DNA from: an uncultured Saprospiraceae bacterium
GTDB taxonomy: Bacteria > Bacteroidota > Bacteroidia > Chitinophagales > Saprospiraceae
Direction: 5' to 3'
NCBI GenBank assembly: GCA_938016265.1
Contig: CALLWB010000026.1
Location: forward strand, 1 to 64,000
Length of the DNA: 64,000 nt
How positions within the stretch are numbered: the stretch's first letter is position 1; the number at the start of each line of letters is the position of its first letter. This document shows positions 51,808 through 61,187 of the stretch, one piece after another. Under the pieces are notes generated by a model that had not been told where the DNA came from, ran no database searches, and was given only the letters and a program-made list of their open reading frames with translations. A program made the position numbers and the translations under genes.

Positions 51808-52452
51808 CTATTCAATCATCAATTGGTCAAACAATTCATCCAGATCGTCGAAGGACTTGACGCCTACCAATTCCTCTTCTCCGCCAAATACACTCAGACC
51901 CGCCGGCTGTAATGTGCTTAACAATTCCTCCACCTCTTCTGGTACCACGTCAATACTCAGTAATACAGAATGCTTCTGACAAATTTCTTTCAAAATGGAC
52001 AACTCAAATCCAGATTCCGACTTCAAGTCAGACCAGGAAATTCCGTTTTTAAAAAAATCCAGGATAAAGTATTTCACAAATTTTGTTGTATCCCCGCATA
52101 GCGCCGCTACCTCCTGCGCATCCGTGAATCCGTCAATGACTATTTCTTTTATGATGGGAATTCCATCCAATAATCCTAGCACATTAGCATTCTGAAATGG
52201 GCCAACTTGAACCATATCCAACTTCAACAGTTTGTGCGCCTCGCGAATGCTATCCACCGTCGCCACTCCAAATTCTCCTACGATAGCAGGACCTTCCACC
52301 CAATCACGAATTTCGCCCACTTTCTTAGGGTCCGTATAACTTTCTGATGCGGGATCTAGGCTAAAGCCCAGCAAGTCCGCCCCCATCGCCGCAAAATAAC
52401 GGGCATCTGTGAGATTGGCGATTTGACTGGCTTTTATTTTTGTCTTTAACAT
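51808..52452 (-). CDS. Phosphoribosylanthranilate isomerase (TrpF)-like protein, catalytic Cys absent (214 aa)
   Basis: The TIM-barrel pattern of TrpF is evident: KIKASQIANLTDARYFAAMGADLLGFSLDPAS matches KICGxTxxEDA...GADxxGFxFxxxS, then a strand for VGEFGV and VQVGPF in place of the usual VQLHG. The general base Cys of KICG is Lys/Ala here, and the acid Asp region (LLD...GGTGxxF) is replaced by FILDFFKNGISWSD. The enzyme is therefore probably not a working isomerase, or acts on another substrate. No trp gene lies nearby. It is convergent with the membrane protein gene and ends beside repeat copy D. Confidence 0.75.
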   Translation of the reverse strand: MLKTKIKASQIANLTDARYFAAMGADLLGFSLDPASESYTDPKKVGEIRDWVEGPAIVGEFGVATVDSIREAHKLLKLDMVQVGPFQNANVLGLLDGIPIIKEIVIDGFTDAQEVAALCGDTTKFVKYFILDFFKNGISWSDLKSESGFELSILKEICQKHSVLLSIDVVPEEVEELLSTLQPAGLSVFGGEEELVGVKSFDDLDELFDQLMIE

Positions 52453-52636
52453 GCGGCTAAATTACGGACTTTTTGGTAGATAGACTCGATTTGCTGCACA
52501 AATATTTGGGTAGGGGAAAAGGGAGAAATGCAAGCGTAGACTATTTTTACAATTAACATATTAACAGAACATACGAGGAGTACATTTGCATTTGTCTTTA
52601 ACCCCTATATGAAATGTCTTTCTACCAAAAAATCCT

Positions 52637-53728
52637 CTACAAAGGACAAATGATCCGTTTAGAATAAACATGGTCTTCGGAGTTGCTTGTTCGTCCAGTG
52701 AGCTCGTTGTATTGGAAGTTGCCTTTTCCCTTTATTGCTAGTTGACAGACGTGTAAGGTCGCCTCCAAATTCCAGGGGAAAGCGGTGAACTCTCTTTTGT
52801 TTAAAATGGTATTGGAGAAGTTGAAACCACCAGTACACGATAGCTTTCCTTTTTTTGAATCCAAGGAGACTTTGCCAACATCCACGCCCAAATTTCTGAT
52901 ATATCGGCCTGTTTTTCTGGCCGTTTTACGGTGGGCATCCAACTTAAATTTGAAACCGGTGATGGCTGGGAACGCGGTGTTGTATTTTTTAGGGTCGAAG
53001 GAAAACTGTAGTTCTTCTTCATGGTCAATTCTGCGTCGGTTGTTGACTTCGTGTTCTATGGTCTGTTGTTCGATGTAGAGTTGATCATGGTTTCCTACAA
53101 ATACTTTGTAATCTACGACCAATTGATATTTGCAAGGATGGTGGTTTTGCCATTTGCGTTTTGTTTTTCGTTCTACATTGCCGTGGGGCATGGGTTCGGG
53201 GCTATTGGCCGGCCGACAAAAAGTATGGACCACAAAACTGATCGTGTCTGCACTCATCCATTTGGCGTCTGCTAGTTCAATACCCAGCCCTCCGAAGTGC
53301 CAACCTGAATCGTTGCCTTGGCAAGAGATTGAAAATCCGTTGAGAACGACTTGTAGGTTTGGAGGCGCTTGGCTGATCGTTGCTGGTTGAAAAGGGAAGC
53401 TGGCTTGCAAGTTTTTCAATTGCACTCGCACTTCATAATTTTGCTCGAATGCTACTTGGTAAGGCGTTTCGATGTCTAGTACAGCTGTTCTGCCTGTTCC
53501 AAAAAAAAGACCTTCCAATTGCAGCACATTGTACCCTACCCGGTAGTTGGCTTCTCCTTTCGGAAAATTACCGATTTTCAAAAATTTATCATGATAAGCG
53601 GAGAGTTCTTTTTCCTTCACCACCAGATTGTTGAACTGACTTCCTAGGAAGGAAAGGCGATGCGGCATGCTTTTCCATTGGTACCCAAATCCCTGCCATA
53701 AGATTCCGGTGCTTATATTGTTTTTCAT
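52637..53728 (-). CDS. Protein of unknown function (363 aa)
   Basis: No signal peptide or membrane segment is seen. The sequence looks largely beta-stranded with many aromatic residues and repeated Phe-Gln or Leu-Asn pairs (FSISCQGNDSGWHFGGLGIEL, FVVHTFCRP), suggesting a beta-sandwich. No family recognised. The gene precedes, on the same strand, no close partner (gap of 48 bp to the PrcB-like gene upstream), so it may be co-transcribed with 53777-54262. Confidence 0.6.
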   Translation of the reverse strand: MKNNISTGILWQGFGYQWKSMPHRLSFLGSQFNNLVVKEKELSAYHDKFLKIGNFPKGEANYRVGYNVLQLEGLFFGTGRTAVLDIETPYQVAFEQNYEVRVQLKNLQASFPFQPATISQAPPNLQVVLNGFSISCQGNDSGWHFGGLGIELADAKWMSADTISFVVHTFCRPANSPEPMPHGNVERKTKRKWQNHHPCKYQLVVDYKVFVGNHDQLYIEQQTIEHEVNNRRRIDHEEELQFSFDPKKYNTAFPAITGFKFKLDAHRKTARKTGRYIRNLGVDVGKVSLDSKKGKLSCTGGFNFSNTILNKREFTAFPWNLEATLHVCQLAIKGKGNFQYNELTGRTSNSEDHVYSKRIICPL

Positions 53729-53776
53729 TTTTAGATACTGGTGTTTTTTGGGGGTGAGACAATTCTTTCATTGTCT

Positions 53777-54262
53777 TTACTGTCTGAAAACTATTTTTTT
53801 ATTCTCTGGGTTTTCGAATTTGATTAGGTGAAAGGGTTGGGTTAGTGCCATGGTGCTCATCATTCCTTTGGCTGGAGCGGTCTCCTTTATATAGACTTGA
53901 TACTCCTTGCCGGTATCTATGATTTTGGAAACCTCAATACCGTAACCTCCAGAGCTTTTCATTCCAAGATAAACACCAACTACCGTTTCGTTGGCAAAAT
54001 TCACATTTGGCATATCAGGTTTGGGGTCCATGATTTTATAGGTATCGTCCCAAAGTTTGTCCCATGCCTTATCATCTGTTATTACGACGTTCTGCTTCGT
54101 CTCCACGCCACTGTATGCTTCATTAGCGAGGGTCTGATAAGGGGTCCGATCTCCATTGTCTGTATTCCCGTTGGTGTCTCCTCCATTATTCGTCTTGGGA
54201 GTACAAGCAACAAAAAGGATAGCAGAAATGGCGATTAGGGTTAAAACAAGTGTGTATTTCAT
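53777..54262 (-). CDS. Lipoprotein with PrcB-like domain (161 aa)
   Basis: Lipoprotein signal MKYTLVLTLIAISAILFVAC with Cys20, followed by a Gly/Asn/Asp-rich linker. The C-terminal 100 residues resemble PrcB, the protease complex subunit of oral spirochaetes: VVGVYLGMKSSGGYGIEVSKI with the SGGYGIxI motif, YIKETAPAKGMMS and QPFHLIKF. In spirochaetes PrcB helps a surface protease; here no protease gene is adjacent. It starts 10 bp after the stop of the TPR gene on the same strand, so both are likely one transcript. Confidence 0.8.
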   Translation of the reverse strand: MKYTLVLTLIAISAILFVACTPKTNNGGDTNGNTDNGDRTPYQTLANEAYSGVETKQNVVITDDKAWDKLWDDTYKIMDPKPDMPNVNFANETVVGVYLGMKSSGGYGIEVSKIIDTGKEYQVYIKETAPAKGMMSTMALTQPFHLIKFENPENKKIVFRQ

Positions 54263-54271
54263 AATGGTTAA

Positions 54272-55777
54272 TTATTTACCTTTTATTCTATTGAGGCCGG
54301 CTTTTGCTTTTTGGTGCAGGCTGTTTCGGTATTCATCGGGTTTAATCTGCAGACAAGTTTGAAAATAAGATCTGGTTTTTTCAATATCTCCTAGACTTTC
54401 GTAGACTAATCCAGCTTGAAGGGCAGCATTACAAGCAAAATAATAGGGCTCAAACTGACCATTGTCAATAGTATTTTGATAGTCGGTGATTGCTTTTTCG
54501 TGCTTTCCTAGCTTATGATAAACTCGCCCTCTTCTGTAGGAAAACTCCAATTGGTTGTAGGGTGTCTCGAAGTCTCTTGGTGATTTTCCAACAAGCAGTT
54601 TTTCTGCTCGGGTATAATATCCACCATCACACAGCATCCTTGCCTCTAGTAGCAATTTGTTTGGCCGAGGGCCATATTGTGCTTCTTTCAATGCTTTTTT
54701 ATCCCCGTCTATTACAGTGTTGCCTTTGGATTTGCATTTGGACATATAGTGGTCGTATTCTGCTCCGTTGTTGGTGAGCAAACTATGCCAGGCCAGTTTT
54801 TGATAGGCTTCTTTAATATAATTTTGCCCTTTAAAATTTTCCGTATATCGTTTCAAATAGATGTCTGCATCCGGCTCCAGTGTATACAGTTTTGATAATC
54901 CCGTCATATAGTCCAGGTAATGAAATGGATGATAGGCAGGGCTTGTTGGTCGATTTTCAAGAATCTGAATTGCTTCTTCATTTCTTCCGGTATGAATCGC
55001 TACGCTGGCTAGGACAAAACAGGCTAGGGGATTCGTTTTGCATTCCAGTTTTGCATTATTAATCAACTCCCAAGCCTCTTCACTCTGATTGCCGATGTGC
55101 AACATCAGTAAGGAGTACATCACGAGGGTTTCTTCTTCAAAGATGAAATCATTTTTCCTTCCGTAATAGATCACTTCTTTTATTTCGTCAATTCCCTGTT
55201 CGATGGTGCCACTCAGGCCGACCATCTTTACTGCCCATTTATAACTATCAGGTACTGTACCAACCATGGCATGCAGCACCCCAAGACTTTTTTTGGTGAC
55301 GACAAAATCAGGAAACTGCTCGGCATTTGATTCAAGTAGTTTATACGCTTTTCGAATTTCTCGGAGTGCGGTAAAATTTTCTTCAAATTTCAGTCGCGAG
55401 ATGGCCCATTGTAGTTGGATTTCTGCTTGGGTGTACAAATAAAAAGGAGAGTCTTTCGGGCCTTTACGGATCCGTTCTAATCGACGTTCTTTGTTGGGCT
55501 CGAGCTTGTTAAATTCGTCTTCGTCTTCATTAATGAAAATGGTAAAAAAGTCGATATAGTTTTCTACAAAATCTGCGATTAGATTGTCAGGGTTGGCTCG
55601 GCGTTCTTCAGCGAGGGTTGTTTTTGCGGCATCAAATCGAAGGCTGAGTGCTTGCTGGTAGGCAATTTTGGCTTTAGGAGTAAACTCGAAATAAGGAGCG
55701 GACTGCACCACAAAAGAAGAGAGCACGAGGAAACCAAGTGCTAAAATTTTGCCCACTTTTGTTTTAGTAATATTCAT
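54272..55777 (-). CDS. TPR-repeat secreted or periplasmic protein (501 aa)
   Basis: Start chosen at 55777, giving the signal peptide MNITKTKVGKILALGFLVLSSFVVQSA; the frame is open 48 codons further. The rest is helical with about ten TPR-like pairs (AWELINNAKLECKTNPLACFVLASVAIHTGRNEEAI, then GKHEKAITDYQNTIDNGQ and LGDIEKTRSYFQTCLQIKPDEYRN). It is expected to be a protein-protein scaffold in the periplasm or on a membrane. Partners are not visible except the PrcB-like lipoprotein downstream. Confidence 0.8.
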   Translation of the reverse strand: MNITKTKVGKILALGFLVLSSFVVQSAPYFEFTPKAKIAYQQALSLRFDAAKTTLAEERRANPDNLIADFVENYIDFFTIFINEDEDEFNKLEPNKERRLERIRKGPKDSPFYLYTQAEIQLQWAISRLKFEENFTALREIRKAYKLLESNAEQFPDFVVTKKSLGVLHAMVGTVPDSYKWAVKMVGLSGTIEQGIDEIKEVIYYGRKNDFIFEEETLVMYSLLMLHIGNQSEEAWELINNAKLECKTNPLACFVLASVAIHTGRNEEAIQILENRPTSPAYHPFHYLDYMTGLSKLYTLEPDADIYLKRYTENFKGQNYIKEAYQKLAWHSLLTNNGAEYDHYMSKCKSKGNTVIDGDKKALKEAQYGPRPNKLLLEARMLCDGGYYTRAEKLLVGKSPRDFETPYNQLEFSYRRGRVYHKLGKHEKAITDYQNTIDNGQFEPYYFACNAALQAGLVYESLGDIEKTRSYFQTCLQIKPDEYRNSLHQKAKAGLNRIKGK

Positions 55778-55869
55778 TGTATAAAAAGTCTCGGCCTTTA
55801 CTAAAAGACAACAAACCTCGAATTTGAATTTGATTAAATAATGCTTGGTTGCTCCAATGTCTGCTAAAT

Positions 55870-55907
55870 AAAAAAAAGTCCTATGGACTGTTTGACCATA
55901 GGACTTC
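55870..55907 (-). terminator. Rho-independent terminator of the zinc-ribbon gene
   Basis: On the minus strand a perfect 11-bp stem AAGTCCTATGG/CCATAGGACTT with a 9-base loop is followed by a run of eight T. Confidence 0.92.
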
Positions 55908-55930
55908 AAAAGTTGTACCAACGGTGTTGG

Positions 55931-56695
55931 TTATTGTTCTTCCTCCTCTACAAGGTCGCTCATGATATCGGCAGCTACGAGAACTCGGCCACAGTGTTCA
56001 CAAACGAGTATTTTTTTACGTTGTCCGATTTCCAACTGCATTTGAGGTGGGATTCGGTTGAAGCAACCGCCACAAGAATTCCGCTCAACAGTTACGACAG
56101 CCATTCCATTACGGTAGGCGCCACGAATTTTTGTATAAGCTTTCATCAAACGTTCTTCGATTTGTTTCTTAGAGCGATCTGATTTTTTCTGAAGTGTTGT
56201 TTCTTCTTTGTTGGTCGCTTTGATAATTTTTTCAAGCTCCACTTTTTTCGCGTCCAACTCTTCTTTTTTCTTATTGATTTTTTCGTTTAGCTCTGCAAGC
56301 ATTTTTTCTTTTTCCTCAATAAGTCCTTTACTTCCTCTGGATTTCTTTTCTGCCAATTGAATTTCGAGGTGTTGCAGCTCGATCTCCTTGGTTAGCGCTT
56401 CGAATTCGCGATTGTTTTTTACTTCTTTTTGCTGCGATTCATATCGAAGGATAAGGGTTTCTGCTTCTTTAGAAGTGTTGCTATGTCTTGCAATTTCCTC
56501 TTTGTAGCCATCTATGCTTTTGTTAAGATTGGCTGCTCTGGTTTCTAAACCGACGATTTCATCTTCAAGATCATTTACTTCGATTGGAAGTTCTCCCTTT
56601 AAAACACCGATTTCATCGATTTTCGAATCGATTTTCTGTAGTGTGAACAGTAATCTTAATTTTTGTTCTACTGTTAAGTCTTGTGCTTTAGCCAT
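55931..56695 (-). CDS. Coiled-coil protein with C4 zinc ribbon, CdsZ/DUF164 family (254 aa)
   Basis: The first 190 residues form a long coiled-coil hairpin, rich in Glu, Lys and Leu. The C-terminal zinc ribbon has Cys-Gly-Gly-Cys (CGGCFNRIPPQ) and Cys-Glu-His-Cys-Gly (LVCEHCGRVLV), the usual C4 arrangement. This family is conserved beside the Nif3-like gene in Bacteroidota, as here (82 bp apart, same strand). A structural or nucleic-acid-linked role is assumed but not known. Confidence 0.92.
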   Translation of the reverse strand: MAKAQDLTVEQKLRLLFTLQKIDSKIDEIGVLKGELPIEVNDLEDEIVGLETRAANLNKSIDGYKEEIARHSNTSKEAETLILRYESQQKEVKNNREFEALTKEIELQHLEIQLAEKKSRGSKGLIEEKEKMLAELNEKINKKKEELDAKKVELEKIIKATNKEETTLQKKSDRSKKQIEERLMKAYTKIRGAYRNGMAVVTVERNSCGGCFNRIPPQMQLEIGQRKKILVCEHCGRVLVAADIMSDLVEEEEQ

Positions 56696-56776
56696 AAATG
56701 AAATATTTCTTGTGTCGTACTAGGTTAATAAACAATAAATTTATTTAGAATAATACGCTTTATAATTCAACAAAGT

Positions 56777-57826
56777 TTATAAATAATTAACTGGATTTGT
56801 GTTGACTGATGTCAAATGAACTGCAAAGGTAGTAAATTTCTTTGTTATAAACTCATTAAATAGCTCAATTGTGAACTGTTCGCTCTCATAATGGCCAATG
56901 TCAGCAATTATGATTTGACTATCTGCGTCAAAGAACTCATGATATTTGTAGTCTGCAGTGACAAAAACATCTGCGCCTTGCCGGATCGCCTGTTTTAACA
57001 GAAAGCCACCAGAGCCACCACAAACAGCTACTTTGTTTATTTTTTTTCCTAGCAGATCTGTATGTTTGACACAGCCTGCCAGCATTGTTTTTTTGAGCAT
57101 TTTAAGGAATGTCGTCTCCGCCATTGGTTTTGTCAATTCACCAATCATCCCTGACCCGATACGAGGATGGATGTTTTCTATTGGCATAATGTCGATGACT
57201 GGATTGATTCTGGAGTTGGCCTCTTGCAGGGTGCGAACTACATCTCGCTCTGAGGCCTGATGATAGTTGACTTCCAGGCGCACTTCTGGTCGCACGGCCC
57301 CGTTAGAAGATCCGGCACCAACAGATGCATAAACACTCCCTTCTACTACTCCGACCATATCGGTATTGATAGACAACAATGCGCTACGGAGGTGTTCTAC
57401 CTCATTGATATCAGCATAAGTGTAAAGTTTTTTTAGCTTTTGTTTTGGAGACAATATCCTAGTGTTTGTTAGTCCTAGTTTTTCGCAGATTTTGGCGTTT
57501 ACTCCATGAGCAACATTGTCCAGGTTGGTGTGCGAGGCATAAATAGCAATATCATTCTTGATCGCTTTCATGACGACTCTTTCCACATAATTCTTTCCAT
57601 TAAATCGCTTCAGTCCTTTGAAAACGATAGGATGGTGTGCAACAACTAGATTGCACCCTTTTTTTATGGCTTCATCAAGGACCGCTTCTGTAGAGTCCAA
57701 GCACAGCATCACCCCCTTTATCTCCCAATTCGGATCACCCACTATCAGTCCAGCATTGTCGTAACTTTCCTGGTAAGCGGGAGGGGCGATCGTTTCTAAA
57801 TAGTTGGTTAGTACACGTACGTTCAT
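56777..57826 (-). CDS. Nif3-like dinuclear metal-centre protein (349 aa)
   Basis: NIF3/DUF34 family. Metal-binding motifs: HHPIVFKGLKRFNG (first His pair), ASHTNLDNVAHGVN, and near the C-terminus ADIGHYESEQFTIE with the His and Glu ligands. The middle (about 130-220) is the inserted PII-like domain found in the long form. The protein forms a hexameric ring with a two-metal site; it may be a phosphatase or metal chaperone. It is paired with the zinc-ribbon gene downstream. A -7 box lies upstream. Confidence 0.94.
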   Translation of the reverse strand: MNVRVLTNYLETIAPPAYQESYDNAGLIVGDPNWEIKGVMLCLDSTEAVLDEAIKKGCNLVVAHHPIVFKGLKRFNGKNYVERVVMKAIKNDIAIYASHTNLDNVAHGVNAKICEKLGLTNTRILSPKQKLKKLYTYADINEVEHLRSALLSINTDMVGVVEGSVYASVGAGSSNGAVRPEVRLEVNYHQASERDVVRTLQEANSRINPVIDIMPIENIHPRIGSGMIGELTKPMAETTFLKMLKKTMLAGCVKHTDLLGKKINKVAVCGGSGGFLLKQAIRQGADVFVTADYKYHEFFDADSQIIIADIGHYESEQFTIELFNEFITKKFTTFAVHLTSVNTNPVNYL

Positions 57827-57839
57827 AGGCGTATTTCGT

Positions 57840-57847
57840 CAAATTTA
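57840..57847 (-). promoter_or_regulatory. Candidate -7 box before the Nif3-like gene
   Basis: On the minus strand TAAATTTG fits TAnnTTTG, 14 bp before the start codon. No TTG at the expected spacing. Confidence 0.35.
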
Positions 57848-57992
57848 TAAAAAGTAGGATAGAGTGATTAATGATGGAGTAACCCAATGTGGAAATACAA
57901 GATATTTAATCTTTTGCTAAATATCAAAGTCTTTCCTTTGAATGATTTGAAAATGAAGTTAGTAATAAAGAAAAACAACAACTCTAAACATT

Positions 57993-59435
57993 TTATTTTT
58001 GTAATTCTTTAATTTTTCCCAGCAGCCATTTTTTGTTGCTGATGTGCTGAAAAGTATTGAGTTTTTCCTCGATATCGGCTAGTTTTTTTTTGAAATTTGG
58101 GTCAACTTTATATTTGAACAGTAAGTTGGTGGTCGAGATAAAGTTGAGGTAGCCTTTGATCTCTTTTTGGTTGATGTCTTTTGTCTGTCGGATTCTTTCG
58201 GCTAATGATTTGACAAGGCTTTCGAATGCCAGGGTCTCTTCTTCTTCGTAGTAGATTTTTAAGAGTAAGGTTTGAATATTGATCTTAAAAAATTTAATGA
58301 TCGCCAATTGCGAGGTGCTTTTGGGCGTCCCAACGTAGTTGGCTTCCAGGAGTTCATCACTCGCTTTTGAAAAATTTCCTTGGTTGTGATAAAGTATTCC
58401 TTTACAAAAATGAAAGACAAGGTCTCTAAAATCTTTCTCGATATGAGATTTGTTATTGTCCAGAAAATTTTCTGTCCATTCAAAATTTTTGGTCAGTGCC
58501 CCAACCACTACTAAATTGTACAATCGTTGTGGAGGTAAGTAATTATTGACCAAAAACAAGTCTTCCTCCAGGCAACTTTTATAGATATTGAATAGGTCAT
58601 TGTAGTAAGAAGAGGTTCCTTTTGCGATGTTTCTCAAGCAGTAATTGATTGCGGCACTGTACAAAAAGTTGGCTTCTTTTTTTCTTAAGATGGTTACATT
58701 TTCTTTCAATAAAACCAGCAATTTCTCAAAATCGGATTGGTTGTTTTCGGAGATCAGCAGGTAGGCTGTTTTGTATAAAAGGACTATCGGTTCTTCTGCA
58801 AACCGTTCTTCGTTGGCAAAGTCGAGTACAATTTCGGTAGATGGAATATTCATTGGTAAGGAACGGATCCGCTGTTCATTTGCCATACTGCTGGTGTATT
58901 TGAGGCGGCTGATAAGGAATGACTTGTCCATATAATACCAGAGGTCATCATATTTGGGTGCTGTTATTTCGGTAGAAGAAAACTGATAATCTAAATGTTC
59001 TGCTTCAATCAAAAAACGATAATAGAGGTCGGTCAAACTTTGTTTTTTCAAGCTTTCAAAGTTGGAAGCCAAGCTGGTGTATAGGTTTTTGTATTGCTTT
59101 ACTTCTCTTTTGGCCAAGAGTTGTTTTAGGATTAAATACTTTTTTGAGGTGTGTTGTTTGTTTAGTTCTTCTACGGCTAAAAACTCTTCAAAAAGTCGCA
59201 GCATCAATTGTAGCAAAGTCTTAATCGAGTTTTTATTGGAATAGATGGGCTGCAAAAGGGTGGCCGACTCCAACTGATCATTGTCAAAATTTGGTGCAAA
59301 AGGCAATAGCAACTCGATCAACTGAGTACATTTTTTGTTTTTATTAAAATAAGGGGAATGCAAAAAATCTTTAAACCGGACTAACTCTTCCCGGTTGAGT
59401 GTTTTCAGCATTCGAATGAATTTACTTTTTTTCAT
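57993..59435 (-). CDS. Helical protein of unknown function, paralogue of the 4112-5641 gene (480 aa)
   Basis: The N-terminus MKKSKFIRMLKTLNREELVRFKDFLHSPYFNKNK matches the paralogue at 4112-5641 in pattern, and the C-terminus LLGKIKELQ also does. Almost all helix, rich in Leu, Phe, Lys and Asn, without signal or membrane segment. It has only a few Cys. A scaffold or helical-repeat role is possible. The two paralogues sit 52 kb apart in opposite orientation, which argues against a recent tandem duplication. Confidence 0.75.
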   Translation of the reverse strand: MKKSKFIRMLKTLNREELVRFKDFLHSPYFNKNKKCTQLIELLLPFAPNFDNDQLESATLLQPIYSNKNSIKTLLQLMLRLFEEFLAVEELNKQHTSKKYLILKQLLAKREVKQYKNLYTSLASNFESLKKQSLTDLYYRFLIEAEHLDYQFSSTEITAPKYDDLWYYMDKSFLISRLKYTSSMANEQRIRSLPMNIPSTEIVLDFANEERFAEEPIVLLYKTAYLLISENNQSDFEKLLVLLKENVTILRKKEANFLYSAAINYCLRNIAKGTSSYYNDLFNIYKSCLEEDLFLVNNYLPPQRLYNLVVVGALTKNFEWTENFLDNNKSHIEKDFRDLVFHFCKGILYHNQGNFSKASDELLEANYVGTPKSTSQLAIIKFFKINIQTLLLKIYYEEEETLAFESLVKSLAERIRQTKDINQKEIKGYLNFISTTNLLFKYKVDPNFKKKLADIEEKLNTFQHISNKKWLLGKIKELQK

Positions 59436-59587
59436 AAATATCCATTATTGTTTATATCCTTTTTGGTGGAATAAAAAACCTTAAAGCACTCATTAGTAAA
59501 TAAATAGCGTGAAAATTCAATTAATTTAATTCAAAAATACATATACTTTATCCATTTTTCGTGGTTTCACACCTCTTTTTGCGTCCC

Positions 59588-59595
59588 TATCTTTG
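59588..59595 (+). promoter_or_regulatory. Promoter -7 box TATCTTTG
   Basis: Exact fit to TAnnTTTG. It would start transcription near 59602, about 210 bp before the start codon of the next gene. It overlaps the first codons of the long open frame starting at 59593, which argues that this frame's true start is downstream. The TTG partner is weak. Confidence 0.5.
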
Positions 59596-59601
59596 AATTA
59601 T

Positions 59602-59765
59602 CAAACATTAATTATCCACCAGCAGTCATCTGCCAAAAAAGAAGTCATGTTACACCAAGATCAAAAGGCCAAGACGTTAAAAAATAGTTTAGTTAGTAGT
59701 TTTTATCTAGGGAGGGAACAAATAGTTAGCTTGACTTCTTCTATAGTTCCCTCCTTTTATTTTAA
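59602..59765 (+). ncRNA. Candidate small RNA or attenuator leader (about 160 nt)
   Basis: From the predicted start near 59602 the transcript runs to a hairpin with arms GGAGGGAAC (59711-59719) and GTTCCCTCC (59746-59754), then TTTTATTTTAA, a good rho-independent terminator. Either a separate small RNA ends here or readthrough allows the gene at 59815 to be expressed. The stretch is also open in the frame of that gene, but with no signal-like or family-like sequence. Confidence 0.4.
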
Positions 59766-59814
59766 TATTGATTTTTATTTCCATATATTCGAAAAACAAA
59801 ACCCCATTTCAACT

Positions 59815-60954
59815 ATGAACCGTTTACTTCCAATCATTTTTTTGATTTCATTTTTTGCAACTTCCTCCTTCGCTGGAGATATTAAAATAACAAGCCCTAC
59901 GGGAGAAATGGACAGTTACATAAGTTCTGTACTTCCTATCCGATGGGAGCCAGGAACTTCTACAAAATTTGTGAAAATTGAGTATGCAATCCATCATTTT
60001 GGAATTAAGTTTAGGCTTCTTGAAACTTCCGTACCAAATACTGGACAATATGATTGGGATTTGCGTGATTACCTTCCAAGAGTGGCGACTATTTCTATAA
60101 AAATATCAGACACCACAAACCCTAGGAACTACAGTGTTTCTGACAAAATTAGCCTAAAGGACTGCGTAGTAAATGCAGATTTTGAAAAGCCTTCCCGCCT
60201 ATGTACCGACAGCAAGAATGTCTTTAAAAATTTATCGACAAATGCAACGAACTTTGAATGGATGGTAAATGACAAAACAATTAGCACAGACAAAGACCTC
60301 GAGCTTCCAATTTCAAATTTTGAACCGTTCAAATTAACATTGAAAGCGAGCAGCAACAAGTGTTATAATGAATATTATATTGACGTTTATACTCCTTCGA
60401 CTGAACTGTCCGGGCCTTGTGGGGAGCCAGTAATTCAGGAAATGGTAATTGTTGACCACAACGAAGTAATGCGAAATATAAGTATCGATTATTACTCTAT
60501 TAAAATACCTCAGAAAGCAAAGATTTTAGCTTTTCAACTTACCCATGAACTTCCTAATTATACGGAAGATTTCCTTTGGGATTGGACAGACATTGCTATA
60601 ACCGGCTTTACCAATGAAAGCATCGACTACACTAGTGGCAATGAAAATGGAAAATTTAGCGTCAACTGGACATCTCCTGATCCCAATGGATCTTCTCACG
60701 ATGGAAGTCTTTATACTTTAGAGGTAACCACAGAAAATCGAATTGAACCTGAAACATTGGATATTCCAGCAACACCAAAAGTTCGCCTGGGTAAACGTGA
60801 TCGAAAAACAGAGCTTCAAGCGGAAACAGTCTCCAGTAACCCTGCAAATGTATCGTACGCCAGAATAGAAGTTGCTAGTAAACTCAACCCGTCTTCAAAA
60901 TTAAAAACCACCGGCGTCATCCTAACTACCGAAGGAGTTATTATACTTCAATAA
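59815..60954 (+). CDS. Secreted protein with Kre9/KNH-like and PKD-like domains (379 aa)
   Basis: Start chosen at 59815 (MNRLLPIIFLISFFATSSFAGD), a clean signal peptide. The first domain (about 22-115) reads IKITSPTGEMDSY ... LPIRWEPGTS ... VPNTGQYDWDLRDYL ... ISIKISDTTNPRNYSVSDKISL, close to the Ser/Thr-rich Kre9/KNH-like pattern known from fungal walls and bacterial surface proteins. Next (about 118-200) is a beta domain with FEWMVNDKTISTD resembling PKD. The rest is beta-rich without known motif, ending in a strand. There is no T9SS type A domain, so the export route beyond Sec is unknown. Confidence 0.7.
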   Translation: MNRLLPIIFLISFFATSSFAGDIKITSPTGEMDSYISSVLPIRWEPGTSTKFVKIEYAIHHFGIKFRLLETSVPNTGQYDWDLRDYLPRVATISIKISDTTNPRNYSVSDKISLKDCVVNADFEKPSRLCTDSKNVFKNLSTNATNFEWMVNDKTISTDKDLELPISNFEPFKLTLKASSNKCYNEYYIDVYTPSTELSGPCGEPVIQEMVIVDHNEVMRNISIDYYSIKIPQKAKILAFQLTHELPNYTEDFLWDWTDIAITGFTNESIDYTSGNENGKFSVNWTSPDPNGSSHDGSLYTLEVTTENRIEPETLDIPATPKVRLGKRDRKTELQAETVSSNPANVSYARIEVASKLNPSSKLKTTGVILTTEGVIILQ

Positions 60955-61099
60955 TTCCTCTTCAGCCTAACAGGCTAAAATTTAAGCACATACAAGAAAT
61001 TTATGCCCTGAAAGAGCATTCTGCCAATGAATTGCCCTAGGAAATTAATGCCAAAAAACAACCCGTAATTGACTAATAGTCAACCGTTTTTATATTCGG

Positions 61100-61146
61100 C
61101 CACATGTTTATGTGGTTCTAGACCACTCATTATTCATTTACATTTG
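61100..61146 (+). promoter_or_regulatory. Operator-like palindrome and -7 box before the FBA-domain gene
   Basis: CCACAT-GTTT-ATGTGG (61100-61115) is a perfect 6-bp inverted repeat. TACATTTG (61139-61146) matches TAnnTTTG exactly. The start codon lies 41 bp downstream. The palindrome covers the position where the -33 box would be, which fits a regulator site. Confidence 0.5.
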
Positions 61147-61187
61147 CATTAAACCTTATTAAAATTAATTATCCAATAAAAAAAGAA

